DNA from: Mycobacterium paraffinicum
Lineage (GTDB): Bacteria; Actinomycetota; Actinomycetes; Mycobacteriales; Mycobacteriaceae
NCBI RefSeq assembly: GCF_001907675.1
Contig: NZ_MPNT01000036.1
Coordinates: 1-54,439, forward strand
Length of the DNA stretch: 54,439 nucleotides
Reading direction: 5' to 3'
This document shows positions 44,269-53,140 of this stretch, one piece after another. Each line of letters starts with the position of its first letter. Position 1 is the first letter of the stretch. The position numbers and the translations under genes were made by a program. The notes under the pieces were generated by a model. The model was not told the origin of the DNA and searched no databases. It was given only the letters and a program-made list of their open reading frames with translations.

Positions 44269-44889
44269 TTACAGCCCCTTGGGCGCGTCGCGGACGGCCT
44301 GCACCGCCGCGGCATCGCCGTCGAATTCGACTCGTGCCGCGCGCCCGACAGCGAACAGCAGCAGCTCCTCGGGCGGACCGGTCACCGTGACGGCCGGGCC
44401 CTGTCCCGCGGTCAGCAGCGTCTTGCCCTCCGGGGTGCGCAGCGCCACCCGGCCCGGCACCTTGGCAAGCGTCATCCGCGCCATCAGTGGCAGGGTGCGG
44501 CGCAGCATGCCGCTCAGGGCCGGTTCGAGTTCGCGCGGCACCCAGCCCGGCTGCGCGCGGCGCACGTCTTCGTGGTGGATGAACATCTCGGGGACGTTGG
44601 CCACCGGATCGAGCAGCTTGAACGGGGAGTAAAGCGGCGGGCCGGACGCCACCTTGTCGACCAGCTCGTCCCAGTCTGCCCGCTCGGCCACCTGGTTCTG
44701 CACCTTCTCGGTGTGAGCGGCGAAGAACGGGATCAGGATGCCGGGGGCAGCGTCGGGACGGTATTCCCGGATGACAAGGTGGGCGGCGAGGTCCCGCGTC
44801 TTCCACCCTTCGCACAAGGTGGGCGCCTCCGGCCCGGTGCTGCGCATGGTCTCCACCAGGGCGGCTCGTTCGCGTTGAGCAACAGACAT
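44269..44889 (-). CDS. TIGR03085-family metal-binding protein (DinB/maleylpyruvate isomerase-like)
   Basis: This encodes 206 residues with the mycothiol-dependent maleylpyruvate isomerase-type N-terminal fold: LCEGWKTRDLAAHLVIREYRP, then PEMFIHHEDVRRAQP. The His residues of these motifs are metal ligands in the DinB superfamily. TIGR03085 members occur in mycothiol producers and may be thiol transferases, but the substrate is unknown. The C-terminal part (EELLLFAVGRAARVEFDGD) resembles the usual accessory domain. It converges with the nitrilase gene with one base between stops. Confidence 0.88.
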   Translation of the reverse strand: MSVAQRERAALVETMRSTGPEAPTLCEGWKTRDLAAHLVIREYRPDAAPGILIPFFAAHTEKVQNQVAERADWDELVDKVASGPPLYSPFKLLDPVANVPEMFIHHEDVRRAQPGWVPRELEPALSGMLRRTLPLMARMTLAKVPGRVALRTPEGKTLLTAGQGPAVTVTGPPEELLLFAVGRAARVEFDGDAAAVQAVRDAPKGL

Positions 44890-45002
44890 CCGTTCAGCCT
44901 AGGCCCGACGTGACGGGCCCAAGCGACGCGCTTCTCGCATCTCGGTAAATTTGGTGCGTCAATGTCCTCCAAGGGGACCCGGGAAGAGACGTAGGGAATG
45001 TC

Positions 45003-46949
45003 ATGAACGCGCGTGTCGAGCAGCTGGAGTTTCAGGCGGAAGCACGGCAACTGCTGGACCTGATGGTCCACTCGGTCTACTCCAACAAGGATTCGTTTCT
45101 GCGGGAGCTGATCTCGAACGCTTCCGACGCACTGGACAAGCTGCGGCTGGAAGCCTTCCGCAACAAAGACCTCGACGTCGACACCTCCGACTTGCACATC
45201 GAGATCGAGGTGGACAAGAACGCTAGGACGCTCACCATCCGGGACAACGGCATCGGCATGACCCGCGACGAGGTGGTCGGGCTGATCGGCACCCTGGCCA
45301 AGTCGGGCACGGCCGAGCTGCGTCAGCAATTAAGGGAGGCCCAGAACGAGGCCGCCTCGGAGGAACTGATCGGCCAGTTCGGCATCGGGTTCTACTCGAG
45401 CTTCATGGTCGCCGACAAAGTTGAGCTGCTCACCCGCAAGGCCGGCGAGAGCGAAGCCACCAGGTGGGAATCCAGCGGCGAAGGCACCTACACCATCGAA
45501 GCCGTCGACTCGTCTGTCGGGGATGCCCCCCAGGGGACGTCGGTCACGCTGCACCTCAAGCCCGAAGACGCCGAGGACGAGCTGCACGACTACACCTCGG
45601 AGTGGAAGATCCGGAGCCTGGTCAAGAAGTACTCCGACTTCATCGCCTGGCCCATCCGAATGGAGGTCGAACGACGGACTCCCGCTGAGGAGGACGGCGG
45701 CGAGGAGACCGTCACCACGGAAGTCGAGACCCTCAACTCGATGAAGGCGCTCTGGGCCAGGCCCAAAGAAGAGGTCTCCGAGGAGGAGTACAAGGAGTTC
45801 TACAAGCACATCGCGCACGCCTGGGACGACCCGCTGGAAGTCATCGCGATGAAGGCCGAGGGCACCTTCGAGTACCAGGCCCTGCTGTTCATCCCGTCCC
45901 ACGCACCGTTCGACCTGTTCAACCGCGACGCCCAGATCGGAATCCAGCTGTACGTCAAGCGGGTGTTCATCATGGGCGATTGCGACCAGCTGATGCCCGA
46001 ATACCTGCGCTTCGTCAAGGGCGTCGTGGACGCGCAGGACATGTCGCTCAACGTCTCGCGCGAGATCTTGCAACAGGATCGGCAGATCAAGGCCATCCGC
46101 CGGCGGCTCACCAAAAAGGTGCTGTCCACCATCAAGGAGCTGCAGTCCGAGCGGCCCGACGACTACCGCAGCTTCTGGACCCAGTTCGGCCGAGTCATCA
46201 AAGAGGGTCTGCTGTCGGACTTCGACAACCGCGAGACCCTGTTGCAAATATGCTCATTCGCCTCGACGCACAGCGACGAGGAGGCCACCACTCTCGCCGA
46301 GTACGTGGAGCGCATGAAGGAGGGGCAGGAGCAGATCTTCTTCGCGACGGGCGAGACGCGGCAACAGATCCTGAAATCGCCCCATCTGGAGGCCTTCAAA
46401 GCCAAGGGTTACGAGGTCTTGCTGCTCACGGACCCGGTCGACGAGGTCTGGGTGGGAACGGTGACCGAGTTCGACGGCAAGCCGCTGCAGTCGGTGGCCA
46501 AGGGCGAAGTGGACCTGAGCTCCGAAGGAGAGGAGAGCGAGGCCGAGCGTGAGGAGCAACAGAAGGACTTCGCCGACCTGCTGACCTGGATGAAGGAAAC
46601 GTTGAGCGACCACGTCAAGGAAGTGCGGCTCTCCAGCCGACTGACCGAGTCGCCCGCCTGCCTGATCACCGACGCCTTCGGCGTCACTCCAGCGCTCGCG
46701 CGGCTCTACCGCGCGTCCGGGCAGGACATCCCGGTCGGCAAGCGGATTCTCGAGCTCAACCCGAACCACCCGCTGGTGACCGGGTTGCGTGAGGCCCAAA
46801 AGAAGGCGGAGGACGACGCCGCGCGCGCCCAGGTCGCCGAAACGGCCGAATTGCTCTACGGCACAGCCCTTCTCGCCGAAGGGGGCGCGCTCGACGATCC
46901 GGCGCGGTTCGCCGAACTGCTCGCCGACCGGTTGACCCGCACGGTGTAG
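45003..46949 (+). CDS. htpG: Hsp90-family chaperone HtpG
   Basis: This encodes 648 residues, the full length of HtpG. The N-terminal GHKL ATPase shows ELISNASDALDKLR (Glu35, Asn39), IRDNGIGM near residue 80 and GQFGIGFYSSFMV near 122. The middle domain contains RVFIMGDCDQLMPEYLRFVKG and SLNVSREILQQ with the ATPase-stimulating arginine, and the C-terminal dimerisation part ends near ELNPNHPLV. It folds and stabilises client proteins in the cytosol under stress. The ATG at 45003 is 8 nt after AGGGAA. A classical heat-shock operator was not identified in the 113-bp upstream region. Confidence 0.98.
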   Translation: MNARVEQLEFQAEARQLLDLMVHSVYSNKDSFLRELISNASDALDKLRLEAFRNKDLDVDTSDLHIEIEVDKNARTLTIRDNGIGMTRDEVVGLIGTLAKSGTAELRQQLREAQNEAASEELIGQFGIGFYSSFMVADKVELLTRKAGESEATRWESSGEGTYTIEAVDSSVGDAPQGTSVTLHLKPEDAEDELHDYTSEWKIRSLVKKYSDFIAWPIRMEVERRTPAEEDGGEETVTTEVETLNSMKALWARPKEEVSEEEYKEFYKHIAHAWDDPLEVIAMKAEGTFEYQALLFIPSHAPFDLFNRDAQIGIQLYVKRVFIMGDCDQLMPEYLRFVKGVVDAQDMSLNVSREILQQDRQIKAIRRRLTKKVLSTIKELQSERPDDYRSFWTQFGRVIKEGLLSDFDNRETLLQICSFASTHSDEEATTLAEYVERMKEGQEQIFFATGETRQQILKSPHLEAFKAKGYEVLLLTDPVDEVWVGTVTEFDGKPLQSVAKGEVDLSSEGEESEAEREEQQKDFADLLTWMKETLSDHVKEVRLSSRLTESPACLITDAFGVTPALARLYRASGQDIPVGKRILELNPNHPLVTGLREAQKKAEDDAARAQVAETAELLYGTALLAEGGALDDPARFAELLADRLTRTV

Positions 46950-47052
46950 CCGGGGATTTGCCGGGGTTGCGCTCGCGGCGTTCGCGGCGGGCCGTACCCG
47001 CAAATGGGAGATTGGCGGATTGAAAAGCCGCTGGCAGGGATAATCACCTCCC

Positions 47053-47268
47053 ATGGCTGAGTTTCGCGTCATCGACCCGCGTGGGCGGGTCGTCGCGACG
47101 AAGGATTTTGCCAGCGCGGAGTCCGCACACGCGTGGTTCATCCATTCGGTCGGCGGCAGCACGGAGCTTGGTTGGCGCATGGAGGTCAACGACGACGGCC
47201 AGTGGGCCAACTTCGACGACACGCAGGGGTTCACCGCTCCGGTCAGCCACCGCCCCGCAACGCGCTGA
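47053..47268 (+). CDS. conserved small hypothetical protein
   Basis: This encodes 71 residues: MAEFRVIDPRGRVVATKDFA followed by SAHAWFIHSV, ELGWRMEVNDDGQWANFDD. The predicted strand-helix-strand layout and its acidic Trp-rich end look like a conserved mycobacterial small cytosolic protein, but I know no function. The ATG at 47053 is 103 bp after htpG in the same direction. The stop is 6 bp before the convergent secreted-protein gene. Confidence 0.68.
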   Translation: MAEFRVIDPRGRVVATKDFASAESAHAWFIHSVGGSTELGWRMEVNDDGQWANFDDTQGFTAPVSHRPATR

Positions 47269-47274
47269 TCGGCT

Positions 47275-47739
47275 TCACGGCCCGATGACGAAGCAGCGGC
47301 CGTTGCCGCTGGTGAACAACACCTCTTGAACCACGGACGGCGCGACGGAGGGGAAGCCGAACCGATGCACCTGTTGGTCGGCGGCGATTTCGGCGTCCTG
47401 CGACTCGCTGGTGCCGTCCTTCTTGCGCACCAGCGCGGTGACCTTGTCCGGCTTCGGCGGGCTCTGCGGGTCGCGGAAGTACCACACCTCGATCCCGGCG
47501 CCCGAGGAATCGCCGCGCCAGCCGTCCGCGTAGTAGCACGCCGGATTTCCCTCGGCGTCCGGCGGCGGTGGCGGGCATATCGATAGCCCGACGCACGCCG
47601 GCGTGCTGGTGGTGGGCGACGCGCCCGTCGTCGGCGCGGGTGAAGGCGCGGTGGTCGTCGTCGCTGGGGCGGCCTGGGCAGCGGGTGTCCCGGCAATCCC
47701 CGCAACGATTGCTCCGACGATGACCAATCCACGAAGCAT
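47275..47739 (-). CDS. secreted protein with Thr/Pro linker and two Cys pairs
   Basis: This encodes 154 residues: a signal peptide (cleavage after AQA near residue 23), a Thr/Ala/Pro linker (about 24-48) and a small domain with cysteines in PACVGLSICPP, NPACYY and GRCFVIGP. The ATG at 47739 is chosen for AGGAGG nine bases upstream; the longer frame to 47958 would run under the neighbouring start. No recognised family. It is probably released or held in the cell envelope. Confidence 0.78.
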   Translation of the reverse strand: MLRGLVIVGAIVAGIAGTPAAQAAPATTTTAPSPAPTTGASPTTSTPACVGLSICPPPPPDAEGNPACYYADGWRGDSSGAGIEVWYFRDPQSPPKPDKVTALVRKKDGTSESQDAEIAADQQVHRFGFPSVAPSVVQEVLFTSGNGRCFVIGP

Positions 47740-47845
47740 GTTGGCGAGCCTCCTGTTAGCGAAGCGGCGTTGGTTGCTGACGACTAAAGAGCTAACACCG
47801 TGACGCGGTCGTCCGGCAAGCGTCGAGCCCACGTAGGCTCCGCTC

Positions 47846-48859
47846 ATGCACGTCGACGCGATGACGGTCCCGCAGCCGCTACACGAGATCGGCGATCTGG
47901 CCCGGCGAACGCAAGCCGCCGGCTTCTCCGGTCTGTTGTTCACCGAGACGGGCCGCACGGCCTACCTCAACGCCGCCGTGGCGTCGCAGGCCGCACCCGG
48001 CCTCGAGTTGTCGACCGGCGTCGCGGTGGCCTTCCCGCGCAGCCCCTTCGTCACGGCGGCCACGGCCTGGGAGCTTCAGGAAGCGACCGGCGGGAAATTC
48101 CGGCTGGGCCTGGGCACCCAGGTGCGCACACACGTCGTCCGGCGCTACGGGGTGGCGTTCGAGCGGCCCGGACCGCGGCTGCGCGACTACTTGTTCGCGG
48201 TCAAGGCCTGCTTCGCGGCGTTCCGCTCCGGAACGCTCGACCATCACGGCGACTTCTACGACCTCGACTTCATCACCCCCCAATGGAGCCCGGGTCCGAT
48301 CGACGCGCCCGACCCGAAAGTCGATATCGCAGCGGTTAATCCGTGGATGCTGCGGATGGCCGGCGAGGTGGCCGACGGCGTGCACGTGCATCCGATCGGC
48401 GAGCCCGGTTACATCGCCCGACACGTGTTGCCCAACGTCGCCGACGGGGCGGCGAAGGCGGGACGTTCGCCTGCGGACATCGCCGTGATTGTGCCGGTGA
48501 TGACGATCGTCGGTGACACCGACGAGGAGCGCGACAGGCAACGAGAAGGCGTGCGCGCCAGTATGGCTTTCTACGGCAGCACCCCCAACTACGCGTTCAT
48601 CTGGGACCAGGCCGGGTTCGAGGGCACGACCGCCCGGATCCGGGAGAAGCAGAAGGCCGGCGACATGGCCGGCATGGCCGCTCAGGTCACCGACGACCAC
48701 ATCGCCGTCTTCGCCACCGAGTCGACGTGGGACGGACTCGCCGACGCACTGACCGACAAATATGCCGGAAAGGCCACGCGCCTAGTGCTTTACAACGCCG
48801 TGGGCGATCCGGAGCGGTTCGAGCGGTACGGCGAGGTGGCCCGTCAGATCCGGCAGTGA
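47846..48859 (+). CDS. LLM-class F420-dependent oxidoreductase (TIGR03617-like)
   Basis: This encodes 337 residues of the F420-dependent luciferase-like group: GFSGLLFTETGRTAYLNAAV near the N-terminus, SPFVTAATAWELQEATGGKF, RLGLGTQVRTHVVRRYG and WMLRMAGEVADGVHVHPIG. The last motif, with VADG, is typical of F420 rather than FMN members. The coenzyme is made by mycobacteria; the substrate is unknown. The ATG at 47846 starts the family N-terminus. The stop is 3 bp from the convergent sensor lipoprotein gene. Confidence 0.9.
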   Translation: MHVDAMTVPQPLHEIGDLARRTQAAGFSGLLFTETGRTAYLNAAVASQAAPGLELSTGVAVAFPRSPFVTAATAWELQEATGGKFRLGLGTQVRTHVVRRYGVAFERPGPRLRDYLFAVKACFAAFRSGTLDHHGDFYDLDFITPQWSPGPIDAPDPKVDIAAVNPWMLRMAGEVADGVHVHPIGEPGYIARHVLPNVADGAAKAGRSPADIAVIVPVMTIVGDTDEERDRQREGVRASMAFYGSTPNYAFIWDQAGFEGTTARIREKQKAGDMAGMAAQVTDDHIAVFATESTWDGLADALTDKYAGKATRLVLYNAVGDPERFERYGEVARQIRQ

Positions 48860-48862
48860 CGG

Positions 48863-49615
48863 CTATTGCTTGCCGATTTTCCCGGCGATCTGATTGGCGA
48901 TGTTGACACCGAGGTCTCCCGCGTCCTTGCGGCACGCGTCGACGTCGACGACGACGTTGCTGCGGACGGTCAACGCCCGCTGACAGGGGATGCTCAGGTT
49001 CACGCCGTTTCGGCTGAAGGACAGCGTCACGGTTGTGCTCAGCACCCCGTTGGCGTTGGCGACCGGTCCGACCTTCCACTGAAGTTCGGGATGGTTGCCG
49101 TCGGCGGGTACGGTGTCCCCGCGGTTGGCGCAGCCCGGCCATTGCTGGGCCGAGGTGGTGAAAAACGCGTTCGCTTGATCGGGCGCGGGGAACAACACGA
49201 CAAACTGGTACACGTCAGGGCTTTCCAGGTCATCGGCGCCCGGGGGAGCGGGCGCAAGGTCGTGGTAGCCGTAAACCGCCGTATAGCCGCTGTCCGCGTA
49301 AACCGGTGCCAGGGCCGCGTGGAGGGCGTACTTGCATTCGGCGGGAAGCGTGTAATCGGTGCGCTTGGCCGTGTCTTCCTCCAGCGCGGTCTTCGGTGGG
49401 TCGCTGGTTGTGCCCGTGACCCCCAGCATCGTGTCGATATCGCTCGGGCTGAGCATGAGGTCGGGCAGCTGCGCCTTCGCCAGGGGAGTCTTCGACGCGC
49501 CCGTGGCGCTGCTGGTAGTCGACGACGAGGCGGCGGCGCCCCCGTCATCGTGGCTGCAGCCGGCGAGCAGTATTCCGGCGGCGGCGATGGCGACTGAAGC
49601 TGTCAGCTGGCGCAT
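48863..49615 (-). CDS. stand-alone PknH-type sensor-domain lipoprotein
   Basis: This encodes 250 residues with a lipoprotein signal (lipobox LLAGC, Cys20), a Ser/Thr/Ala linker and a domain resembling the extracellular sensor of PknH: LMLSPSDIDTMLG, then VYQFVVLFPAPDQANAFF, WPGCANR, and a final VVVDVDACRKDAGDLGVNIANQI. Four cysteines (ECKY, PGCANR, PCQRA, DACRK) fit the two disulfides of that domain. Such free sensor domains anchored by lipid are known in mycobacteria (Lpp-type). It is distant from the kinase at 12.9 kb and its partner is unknown. Confidence 0.87.
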   Translation of the reverse strand: MRQLTASVAIAAAGILLAGCSHDDGGAAASSSTTSSATGASKTPLAKAQLPDLMLSPSDIDTMLGVTGTTSDPPKTALEEDTAKRTDYTLPAECKYALHAALAPVYADSGYTAVYGYHDLAPAPPGADDLESPDVYQFVVLFPAPDQANAFFTTSAQQWPGCANRGDTVPADGNHPELQWKVGPVANANGVLSTTVTLSFSRNGVNLSIPCQRALTVRSNVVVDVDACRKDAGDLGVNIANQIAGKIGKQ

Positions 49616-49752
49616 GTCGAGTGCCTTTCCTGCCTAGGCAAGCCATTTCGCGCACCCCCAGCGCGTCCCCTATTCAAAAGTTGGTCCGATGCAGCGTACT
49701 TCAGCAGCCAGGTGTTGCGAGGGGGTTCGGGGCTAAGCGATATGTTCGCTAC

Positions 49753-50118
49753 GTGGCCGCAGTCGACTTCACCTCGGTAGCGCCGATCGTCCCGGTGCGA
49801 AATCTCGACGTCGCCCTGGCTCGATACCGGCGGCTTGGCTTTGCCGCGCGCGCTTACGACGGGCCAGACCGCTACGGCTTCGTCGACCGCGGATCCGTAT
49901 CTATCCACCTCACCGAATGGGACGAGCACGACCCGTTGCGAACCGCCGCAAGCGTGTACCTCTACGTCAGCGATGCCGATGTCGTCTATGCGGAATGGGC
50001 GGCGCTGGAAGACCTTGAAGGCCGCCTGGTCCCACCGCAGGACACTGCGTACGGTCTGCGCGAATTCGCCTATGTCGATCCGGACGGCACCGCGCACCGG
50101 GTCGGCTCGCGGATCTGA
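49753..50118 (+). CDS. VOC-family (glyoxalase/bleomycin-resistance-like) protein
   Basis: This encodes 121 residues: VDFTSVAPIVPVRNLDVALARYRRLGF, then YGFVDRGSVSIHL and VYLYVSDADVVYAEW and a final FAYVDPDGTAHRVGSRI. That is one VOC repeat pair with metal-type positions His and Glu partly conserved. The GTG at 49753 is chosen because the domain starts four codons later; no ribosome-binding site is clear. Many VOC proteins of this size bind or sequester small ligands. It abuts the convergent transporter gene with no gap. Confidence 0.82.
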   Translation: MAAVDFTSVAPIVPVRNLDVALARYRRLGFAARAYDGPDRYGFVDRGSVSIHLTEWDEHDPLRTAASVYLYVSDADVVYAEWAALEDLEGRLVPPQDTAYGLREFAYVDPDGTAHRVGSRI

Positions 50119-51006
50119 TCAAGCTGACACCGCGGGCTTTTCGTCGGTCGGGGGAGCCCCGGCGGCCTGGCTGTGGGCCAGCGCCACCGTCGCGGCCGCC
50201 ATCACCGCGACCGACAGGCCCAGTGCCACCAGGCCGATGCCGTTGGTGCGCAGCGTCTCACCGAGCACGGTGACGCCGAGCACCGATCCGACGACGGGCT
50301 CGGCGACGGTCACGGCCGGAAGCGACGCGGTGAGCGGGCCGGCCCGGAACGCGGACTGCTCCCAGGCCGTCGCCGCGATGGCCACCACCACCCACACGTA
50401 CACCTCGGGCAGACGCAGCAGGGCGGGAATGCCGCGGTCCAGCTGGTCGACCACACCCTTCGTCAGGACCGAAAACAATCCCCACAACGAGCCCGACATC
50501 AGACCCAGCAGCAACGCGCCGACCGCGCCGGGGAACATGCGCGCGCCGATCACGCACAAGATCAGCGCCGGACCCATGACCAGCGCGACGACGGTCCAGG
50601 TATGCACCGACCCTCGTGGCGTCCCCTCCTGGGGGTCGCCGACCGTCACCACCACCGCCACCGCGGCCGCCAGCAGCACGGCCCAAATGCCTTGCCGCGC
50701 CGTGATTCTCCGGTGATTCACCCGTGCGCTGATCAGCAACGCGAACAGCAAGGATGTCACCAACAGGGCCTGCACCAGCACCACCGACCCCAGGTCCAGC
50801 GCCGCGGCCTGCAATCCGAATCCGGCGGCGGCCACCAGGCTGCCCGTCCACCATTGGCGATCGCGGAGGAGCTGGCGGAACAGCGCCACGGTGCCGACCG
50901 GCTCGTCGGTGACCTGTTGGGCGGATCGCTGCTGGATGACGTCTCCGATACCGACCATCAGGGCGGCGGCGATCGCGAGAACCGCGGCGATATCTGTCCT
51001 GCCCAA
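50119..51006 (-). CDS. DMT-superfamily transporter (EamA-like)
   Basis: This encodes 295 residues with about ten hydrophobic helices in two halves. The N-terminal part (VLAIAAALMVGIGDVIQQRS) and the motif LDLGSVVLVQALLVTSLLFALL are typical of the mycobacterial DMT branch, and the second half has VTVAEPVVGSVLGVTVLGE. The TTG at 51006 is used because AGGAGGG lies just upstream. Substrates are unknown; relatives export small metabolites or drugs. Confidence 0.86.
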   Translation of the reverse strand: MGRTDIAAVLAIAAALMVGIGDVIQQRSAQQVTDEPVGTVALFRQLLRDRQWWTGSLVAAAGFGLQAAALDLGSVVLVQALLVTSLLFALLISARVNHRRITARQGIWAVLLAAAVAVVVTVGDPQEGTPRGSVHTWTVVALVMGPALILCVIGARMFPGAVGALLLGLMSGSLWGLFSVLTKGVVDQLDRGIPALLRLPEVYVWVVVAIAATAWEQSAFRAGPLTASLPAVTVAEPVVGSVLGVTVLGETLRTNGIGLVALGLSVAVMAAATVALAHSQAAGAPPTDEKPAVSA

Positions 51007-51166
51007 GCGGCCCTCCTGTGTAGTTAGCCAACATCAAGTCTTGCGCCCGCGGTTGATGAGTTCAACCGGGCGACTCGATACGAGGACTTGCGACCCTAGC
51101 CGCCTGGGCCGTGCGCGGCCGATGGTAGCGGGAGCTTTCCCGCGAAAACTTTAGGAGGCATGGCGC

Positions 51167-52333
51167 ATGACAGGCCGAAGACTTCGGCACGCGCTGCTGG
51201 CACCGCCCGCGCTCGCGGCCGCTGTCGTCGCGGTGCTGTATCTGCTCTTGGTCGGCTGGGGAATGCTGCTGCGAATACCGCGTGTCAGCGACTCGACGCG
51301 CCAACTGACCAAGCGGGTTAATCCCTATCTGCGCACGATCGCCGGAACCCGACTGGGAATGCTCTACTTCAACCTGAGCGCCCTGCAGCACGTCGGTCGG
51401 CGCAGCGGCCGAACGTATGTGACGCCGCTGAGCGCCTACCCGCTCGGTGATGGTTTCGTGCTTGCGGCGGCATACCCCCATGTTGACTGGCTGGAGAATG
51501 TGTTGGACGCGGGCAGATGCGCGTTGACCTGGAACGGTAGCGAGTACTCGCTCGCAAGGCCCGAATTGATTTCCCGCGCGGAAGCTGTGCGGGCGTACCC
51601 GCGCCTGGTGCGGCCTTTCCTGGTGGGCGGAGCGGGCCAGAACAAGTTCGTATGGCTGCATCGCGATGAGGCGCCGAACGAACCGCCGTCGCAAATTGAC
51701 TCGCTGCAGCCCGATACCACATCGCCAAAGCTGCCTTCTCGCACGCAGATGCACGAGATTGACGAACCGACCTCCCGTATCGGCGCGATGGCTACCGAGG
51801 CGTTCGATCTGCTCATCGATGCCGTCGGCGACATTTCACCGGACAGCTGGGACCAGCCGTCTAACCTCGCGGGGTGGAGCGTGCGCGACCTGGTGGGTCA
51901 CGTCACCGGCAGCGCTGCCAAAGTCGTGACGCTCGTGGAGGACGGCGAGATCTGGGAAGGTCCCTCGCAGCCTTCCCAATGGGCATGCGACGACCCAGCG
52001 GCACGGCTTCGCGAGCTCGCAACGCGACTACACGGCGCCCTGCCGGGCGCCGACCTCGACGGGATGCGGAAATCGCCGGAAGGTCAGGTCCCGTTGCGCC
52101 GGGCGCTGACCTACCCGGTCTCGGATTTGGCCATGCATGCCTGGGACATCCATCGCTCACAAGGGCGGCTGGTTGAGCTGCCCGAGGACCTGCTGGCGCT
52201 GAGCCGCGGGCTGGTTGAGTCGGTGCCGGAGCCGCTGTTGCGGCGACCGGGTGGCTTTGGTCCAGCTCATTCCGCGCCTTCGGATGCGCGGCTCATGGCC
52301 TACCTCGGTCGCTCAGTCGACGGCAGCGTATGA
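51167..52333 (+). CDS. fusion of Ddn-type deazaflavin reductase and TIGR03086 thiol-transferase-like domain
   Basis: This encodes 388 residues. An N-terminal transmembrane helix (LAAAVVAVLYLLLVGWGMLL) leads to a nitroreductase/Ddn-type domain (about 45-170: LQHVGRRSGRTYVTPLSAYP, AAYPHVDWLENVLDAGRC). A linker of about 30 residues leads to a TIGR03086/maleylpyruvate-isomerase-like domain (about 205-388: WDQPSNLAGWSVRDLVGHV, YPVSDLAMHAWDIHRSQG). I know both domains as separate mycobacterial proteins; this exact fusion is unusual to me. The ATG at 51167 follows AGGAGG. The frame is continuous, so fusion by sequencing error is unlikely. It could couple F420-dependent reduction to mycothiol transfer, which is inference. 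Confidence 0.87.
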   Translation: MTGRRLRHALLAPPALAAAVVAVLYLLLVGWGMLLRIPRVSDSTRQLTKRVNPYLRTIAGTRLGMLYFNLSALQHVGRRSGRTYVTPLSAYPLGDGFVLAAAYPHVDWLENVLDAGRCALTWNGSEYSLARPELISRAEAVRAYPRLVRPFLVGGAGQNKFVWLHRDEAPNEPPSQIDSLQPDTTSPKLPSRTQMHEIDEPTSRIGAMATEAFDLLIDAVGDISPDSWDQPSNLAGWSVRDLVGHVTGSAAKVVTLVEDGEIWEGPSQPSQWACDDPAARLRELATRLHGALPGADLDGMRKSPEGQVPLRRALTYPVSDLAMHAWDIHRSQGRLVELPEDLLALSRGLVESVPEPLLRRPGGFGPAHSAPSDARLMAYLGRSVDGSV

Positions 52334-52560
52334 CGGGTCGGGCGCTGCTTTGTCGGCGGCCTGAATTTCGTTGCCGCTCAGGCACTCCGAGCTGGCGGGA
52401 AACGCTGGCGCGTCCCGGAACTCGCGGGCGCGGTGAATTCTGCCGCCCCTTGATCTCGCATACGAAGCAAACCCCACACGCGCGTGTCGCTCAGCGGCGG
52501 GCACTCCGCGCATCCCCCGCGCCGGCAACGGCTGTGACGCGTGTGGCGGACCGCGGGGCC

Positions 52561-52953
52561 TCAGCTGTTGCGGCTGATCTTGAGTGCGGTGGTGATCATG
52601 GGGATCTGCAGGGGCAGTCGCGCCAGGGCGGCGATCCTCATCGGCCAGGGCTTGTTCCACCACAGCCGGCACATATTGATGTTGGCCGGGAACACCCCGA
52701 CGAACAACGCGGCCGCGGCGAGCGCGGCCAGTCGCCGGGTGCGTCGGGGCAGCAACGCCGCCCCGACACCGACGTCGGCCACTCCCGACGCATAGGTGTA
52801 GAACCGGGCGCTACCCGGCAACTCGGCGGGAACGATCGTGTCGAACGGCTTGGGCGCCACAAAGTGCAGCGTCCCCACCCCCAGGAGCATCGCCGCGACG
52901 CGATACGCGGTCAGCTCGGTGGTGTCCCGCATGGCGACTGATCTCGTTGTCAT
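52561..52953 (-). CDS. DoxX-like small membrane protein
   Basis: This encodes 130 residues with four hydrophobic helices. YRVAAMLLGVGTLHFVAPKPF, then FYTYASGVADVGVGAALL and ALAAAALFVGVFPANINM match DoxX-like mycobacterial proteins with the HFV/PKPF feature. DoxX proteins are linked to thiol/oxidative stress in mycobacteria (complex with SodA and SseA), but short relatives of this type are uncharacterised. The ATG at 52953 is used instead of the upstream one at 53091, whose extra residues are Arg/Pro-rich and unlike the family. Confidence 0.82.
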   Translation of the reverse strand: MTTRSVAMRDTTELTAYRVAAMLLGVGTLHFVAPKPFDTIVPAELPGSARFYTYASGVADVGVGAALLPRRTRRLAALAAAALFVGVFPANINMCRLWWNKPWPMRIAALARLPLQIPMITTALKISRNS

Positions 52954-53140
52954 CGACCCATTGTGTCCTGTCACGCGCGGTCTGCGTCGGTGTAGTGGAT
53001 GATCCCGCAAACGTTGCGACCGGCCAGCATGTCGCGGTGAACTCAGGCCAGTTACTATTGGCCATACGGTATTTGTTACGATTCGCGTCATCTACTGACA
53101 CCCGCGCTGCCGACCGCAGCCAGACCGTTCGAGGTTGAAT

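Noticed and set aside
52313..52672. 119-codon minus-strand open frame in the gap before the DoxX-like gene
   Set aside because: Its composition is Pro/Arg/His-rich with no motif, and it runs over both neighbouring genes.
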